The position numbers were made by a program, and so were the translations under genes. 7,526 nt of DNA, from assembly GCA_934501135.1 (NCBI GenBank), contig CAKSUE010000031.1, positions 1-7,526 on the forward strand. The letters run 5' to 3'. This document shows positions 5,236 to 7,526 of this stretch, piece by piece. The notes below the pieces were generated by a model, which saw only the letters and a program-made list of their open reading frames with translations, was not told the origin of the DNA and searched no databases. The DNA comes from an uncultured Eubacteriales bacterium (GTDB lineage Bacteria; Bacillota; Clostridia; Oscillospirales; Acutalibacteraceae). Within the stretch, counting starts at the first letter, position 1; every line of letters starts with the position of its first letter.

Positions 5236-6303
5236 TTAATCAAGTATTAAACGATAAGGTACAATAACATTACCACTTAAGGTATAAATATAGAAGCTAA
5301 ATAACATACACCCTATTAAAAATGCAAAAAAATATCTTACATCTTTTTTAGGATAATTACTCAATGCTAATGGTATAAGTAAACATAAAAATATCATATA
5401 GTAATCGGATGATCTAGAAAGCGTAGAATTATACATACCAATTATTTTTATATAAACAGAAATAGAAAATGCCCAAAAAGTAACTATTTCAATATTAGAA
5501 TATTTTTTCTTGAAATTTATCACTAAAAGCAGAAACACTGTTATTACAATTAACAAAGTAATGCTATTATTCCATTCAAATCCTCTTCCTATATACATTT
5601 TATTAAAAAATTCCATAACAGAACGAACTATATATTGATAAAAATAGCCAGAGAGAAATAAAAACGGTATAGTCATAGCAAGTGAAGCTATATACTTATT
5701 TTTATTAAATTTCGGATATTTAAATAAAACAAGCAAAGGTACTACAATAAAAGCTGTTCTATGAATAGAAAAGGCGAGCAGTAAGCTTAATATAACTTTT
5801 TTCCACTTTCCGTCTCCTGCATAAGCATATCCAATTAATAGAATGCTCAAAGCTAAGCATTGCCTAAGAATACCAAACATATAAGTAAAACTTCCTAGCG
5901 AAAAAAATATAAAGAAACTTAACCAAGGAATTCTCGAATACTTATATATAAACATCCCAACAGAAATACTATTAATAATAGCACAACAAACAATGACAGC
6001 TTGAAAATCAAATCCAGTTTGAGATATCAACCAGTTAAATACAACCCAACCACCTTCCATATTATACGGATACGGCAGAATAGCTGTTTGAAAAAAACGA
6101 ACCCTCTCTAATAAATCAAAAAAAGTTAAATTTGATATAAAATTATACGCTCCAGAATAAACTGTTAAATCTACACCCAAATCATCTGCTCTAAGTGCTA
6201 ATATCAAAAACATTTGCAAAGAAGCAAGACTCACAAATATTTTTTTCTTTAACACCAAAGCATATATAGGCATTGAAAGCAAATTATATAAGTATATCAG
6301 CAT
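5236..6303 (-). CDS. EpsG-family (Wzy-like) polysaccharide polymerase
   Basis: This is a 355-residue membrane protein with about ten hydrophobic segments. The pattern fits the EpsG family: LRADDLGVDLTVY in the first loop (37-49), an aromatic loop with EGGWVVFN (83-90), GILRQCLA (144-151), FSIHRTAF (178-185), SRSSDYYMIF (296-305) and VPYRL (348-352). The buried Arg and His are typical of Wzy-like polymerases. It should join repeat units at the outer face of the membrane after flipping. Start ATG at 6303 has AAGGTG seven bases upstream and follows the glycosyltransferase stop by four bases, so the two are co-transcribed. Sequence divergence in this family is large, so the linkage formed cannot be inferred. 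A Wzy of another family or an O-antigen ligase is less likely because of the RxDDxGxDxxxY-type motif. Confidence 0.88.
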   Translation of the reverse strand: MLIYLYNLLSMPIYALVLKKKIFVSLASLQMFLILALRADDLGVDLTVYSGAYNFISNLTFFDLLERVRFFQTAILPYPYNMEGGWVVFNWLISQTGFDFQAVIVCCAIINSISVGMFIYKYSRIPWLSFFIFFSLGSFTYMFGILRQCLALSILLIGYAYAGDGKWKKVILSLLLAFSIHRTAFIVVPLLVLFKYPKFNKNKYIASLAMTIPFLFLSGYFYQYIVRSVMEFFNKMYIGRGFEWNNSITLLIVITVFLLLVINFKKKYSNIEIVTFWAFSISVYIKIIGMYNSTLSRSSDYYMIFLCLLIPLALSNYPKKDVRYFFAFLIGCMLFSFYIYTLSGNVIVPYRLILD

Positions 6304-6307
6304 AATT

Positions 6308-7423
6308 TCACCTTGTTTCGTCTATCTTTATGATTTTTAAGAACAAATCTACACATTCTTTAATATCGTAACCAGCTTTTTTCATATATTCAGTATAGCC
6401 ATCACGATTTCCATTAATCAGGGATAATGAATTAACTTTATCAGCCCACGCCTCAGCAGAATCATTTAAAGACTTATAGTATACACAATCAGTAACTCCT
6501 GCCTCTTTCGTAATTGTATCTGCAATCAAACACGGTAAACCAGTAGCCTGTGCTTCAATTACAGTATTAGGCATTCCCTCATAAAACGATGGAAAGAGAA
6601 AAATATCCATAGCTGATAACAAGTCTGGTACATCACTTCTAATCCCAGCAAATATAATACTGTCAGCTATCCCTAAGGCTTTGGCTCTATCTTCAATATT
6701 TTTCTTCAGCTCACCATTACCAACCAACAATAAAACTGCATTTTGTCTTTTTTTCTTCAATGCATGAAAAATATCTAATAAAAACTCATGATTCTTTTGT
6801 TTAGAAAAACGACCAATATGACCTACTACGAATTTATCTTGTAAATTAAATTCTTCACGTACTATCCTTCTTTTCTCTTTAGAAAAATGATAAATACTTA
6901 AATCTAACCCATTATTAAGGTAATGAACTTCGCAATTAGCTGTAGCGTTTTTTCCAAAAGTATACTCAGCAGCTAAATCAGATGGTGCTATCTTCACATC
7001 AACATATTTCTGATACATAAAGCGTGAAATTAAATTAATTAATTTCACCATAAAACTTTCTCCATCACTGGAATTGCTTGATCTAGCTATACAAACCTTT
7101 GCTCCAGCTTCTTTAGCAATTTTTAAATCATAAAATCCTGCGGCATTTGATGTTATACGCATGACATATTTATATTGTTCTCTCTTTACTAAATCATAAA
7201 GGCATTTTTTATAAAGGGAAAAATTCTTCGTTTTTGGCACAAGATGATGAATTTTTCCTCCTAAAGATTTAATTTCATCGTCATAGAAACCATCTGCTTC
7301 CGTAAAAACTCCAAAATCCATCTGATATTTAGTACAATCAATTTTCCTATATAATTTCATAAGAAAAGTTTCAGCACCACCTGCATTCATACAAGATACT
7401 AAGCATAATAATCTTCTTTTCAT
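6308..7423 (-). CDS. GT4-family glycosyltransferase (EpsF-like)
   Basis: The 371-residue protein is a full-length GT-B retaining glycosyltransferase. The N-terminal Rossmann half begins with MKRRLLCLVSCMNAGGAETF (GGAE at 15-18). The C-terminal Glycos_transf_1 half starts near residue 195 with VVGHIGRFSKQKNHEF (phosphate-binding R205 and K210) and carries the EX7E signature in YEGMPNTVIEAQATGLP (E282 and E290), which binds the nucleotide-sugar donor. It adds a sugar to the lipid-linked repeat unit on the cytoplasmic face. The closest functional style is EpsF-like enzymes; donor and acceptor cannot be told. The site AGGGTG precedes ATG at 7423. It is the first gene of the visible operon and the only intact glycosyltransferase here, so others must lie right of the window or elsewhere. 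Confidence 0.92.
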   Translation of the reverse strand: MKRRLLCLVSCMNAGGAETFLMKLYRKIDCTKYQMDFGVFTEADGFYDDEIKSLGGKIHHLVPKTKNFSLYKKCLYDLVKREQYKYVMRITSNAAGFYDLKIAKEAGAKVCIARSSNSSDGESFMVKLINLISRFMYQKYVDVKIAPSDLAAEYTFGKNATANCEVHYLNNGLDLSIYHFSKEKRRIVREEFNLQDKFVVGHIGRFSKQKNHEFLLDIFHALKKKRQNAVLLLVGNGELKKNIEDRAKALGIADSIIFAGIRSDVPDLLSAMDIFLFPSFYEGMPNTVIEAQATGLPCLIADTITKEAGVTDCVYYKSLNDSAEAWADKVNSLSLINGNRDGYTEYMKKAGYDIKECVDLFLKIIKIDETR

Positions 7424-7462
7424 TTAAATCACCCTAAATATTTTATTTTTACCAGTACTCAG

Positions 7463-7491
7463 TTAATAAAACATTGTTAATAAATTCACAA
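7463..7491 (-). promoter_or_regulatory. Possible sigma-70-type promoter upstream of the operon
   Basis: On the minus strand TTGTGA (7491-7486) and TATTAA (7468-7463) are separated by 17 bases, four of six matches to each consensus hexamer, 40 bases before the glycosyltransferase start. The surrounding bases 7424-7526 are extremely AT-rich and hold no gene, so chance matches are likely. The operon could also be read through from genes to the right. Confidence 0.25.
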
Positions 7492-7526
7492 TAAATTGTT
7501 AGATAATATTCTTATTACCTTATTAG

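Noticed and set aside
5059..5250. 63-codon plus-strand open frame
   Set aside because: It is antisense to the glycosyltransferase remnant and AT-rich spacer; no ribosome site, and the minus strand gives a recognisable GT4 start.

Overview
The window looks like the 3' end of a surface-polysaccharide (capsule, exopolysaccharide or O-antigen) cluster from an AT-rich anaerobe of the Firmicutes. A member of the Negativicutes (Selenomonadaceae-like) is my best guess. That guess rests on the tail of an Rpn-type transposase/nuclease at the left edge, on the style of the acetyltransferase and flippase sequences, and on strong AGGAGG ribosome sites. Genus cannot be fixed from the sequence alone.

Layout, left to right. 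Positions 1-106 hold the C-terminus of a plus-strand Rpn-family protein, closed by a perfect GC-rich terminator (126-153). Next is a roughly 390-base gene-free stretch (154-540). It carries 9-base TCC/GGA-rich repeats in two opposed clusters, a perfect AT-rich palindrome and a hairpin that may end the minus-strand operon. Everything from 541 to 7423 is on the minus strand and reads right to left.

In transcription order the operon is: a GT4 glycosyltransferase (7423-6308); an EpsG/Wzy-like polymerase (6303-5236); the first ~30 residues of a second, deleted GT4 glycosyltransferase (5134-5012); a TupA-like ATP-grasp protein (5025-4105); a Wzx flippase (4086-2575); a sugar-transfer-associated ATP-grasp protein (2575-1442); a 46-residue unknown peptide that looks like a gene start cut short (1418-1278); a structured, apparently non-coding stretch; and a serine-acetyltransferase-like hexapeptide O-acetyltransferase (1052-541) broken by a one-base frameshift in a run of six G. 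Genes are packed with gaps of a few bases or one-base TAATG overlaps, so most are probably co-transcribed. The promoter may lie just upstream of 7423 or beyond the window.

The genes fit a Wzx/Wzy pathway. The glycosyltransferase builds a lipid-linked repeat unit, the flippase exports it, the EpsG-like protein polymerises it, and the acetyltransferase and two ATP-grasp ligases would decorate it. The initiating sugar-phosphate transferase, chain-length regulator and export genes are not here. The right-to-left decay (lost glycosyltransferase, cut-short gene, frameshifted acetyltransferase, transposase tail) suggests a recombining, degenerating cluster end. I see no clear new defence or mobile system. 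The least explained items are the pair of ATP-grasp enzymes around the flippase, the possibly phase-variable G tract, and the structured repeats.
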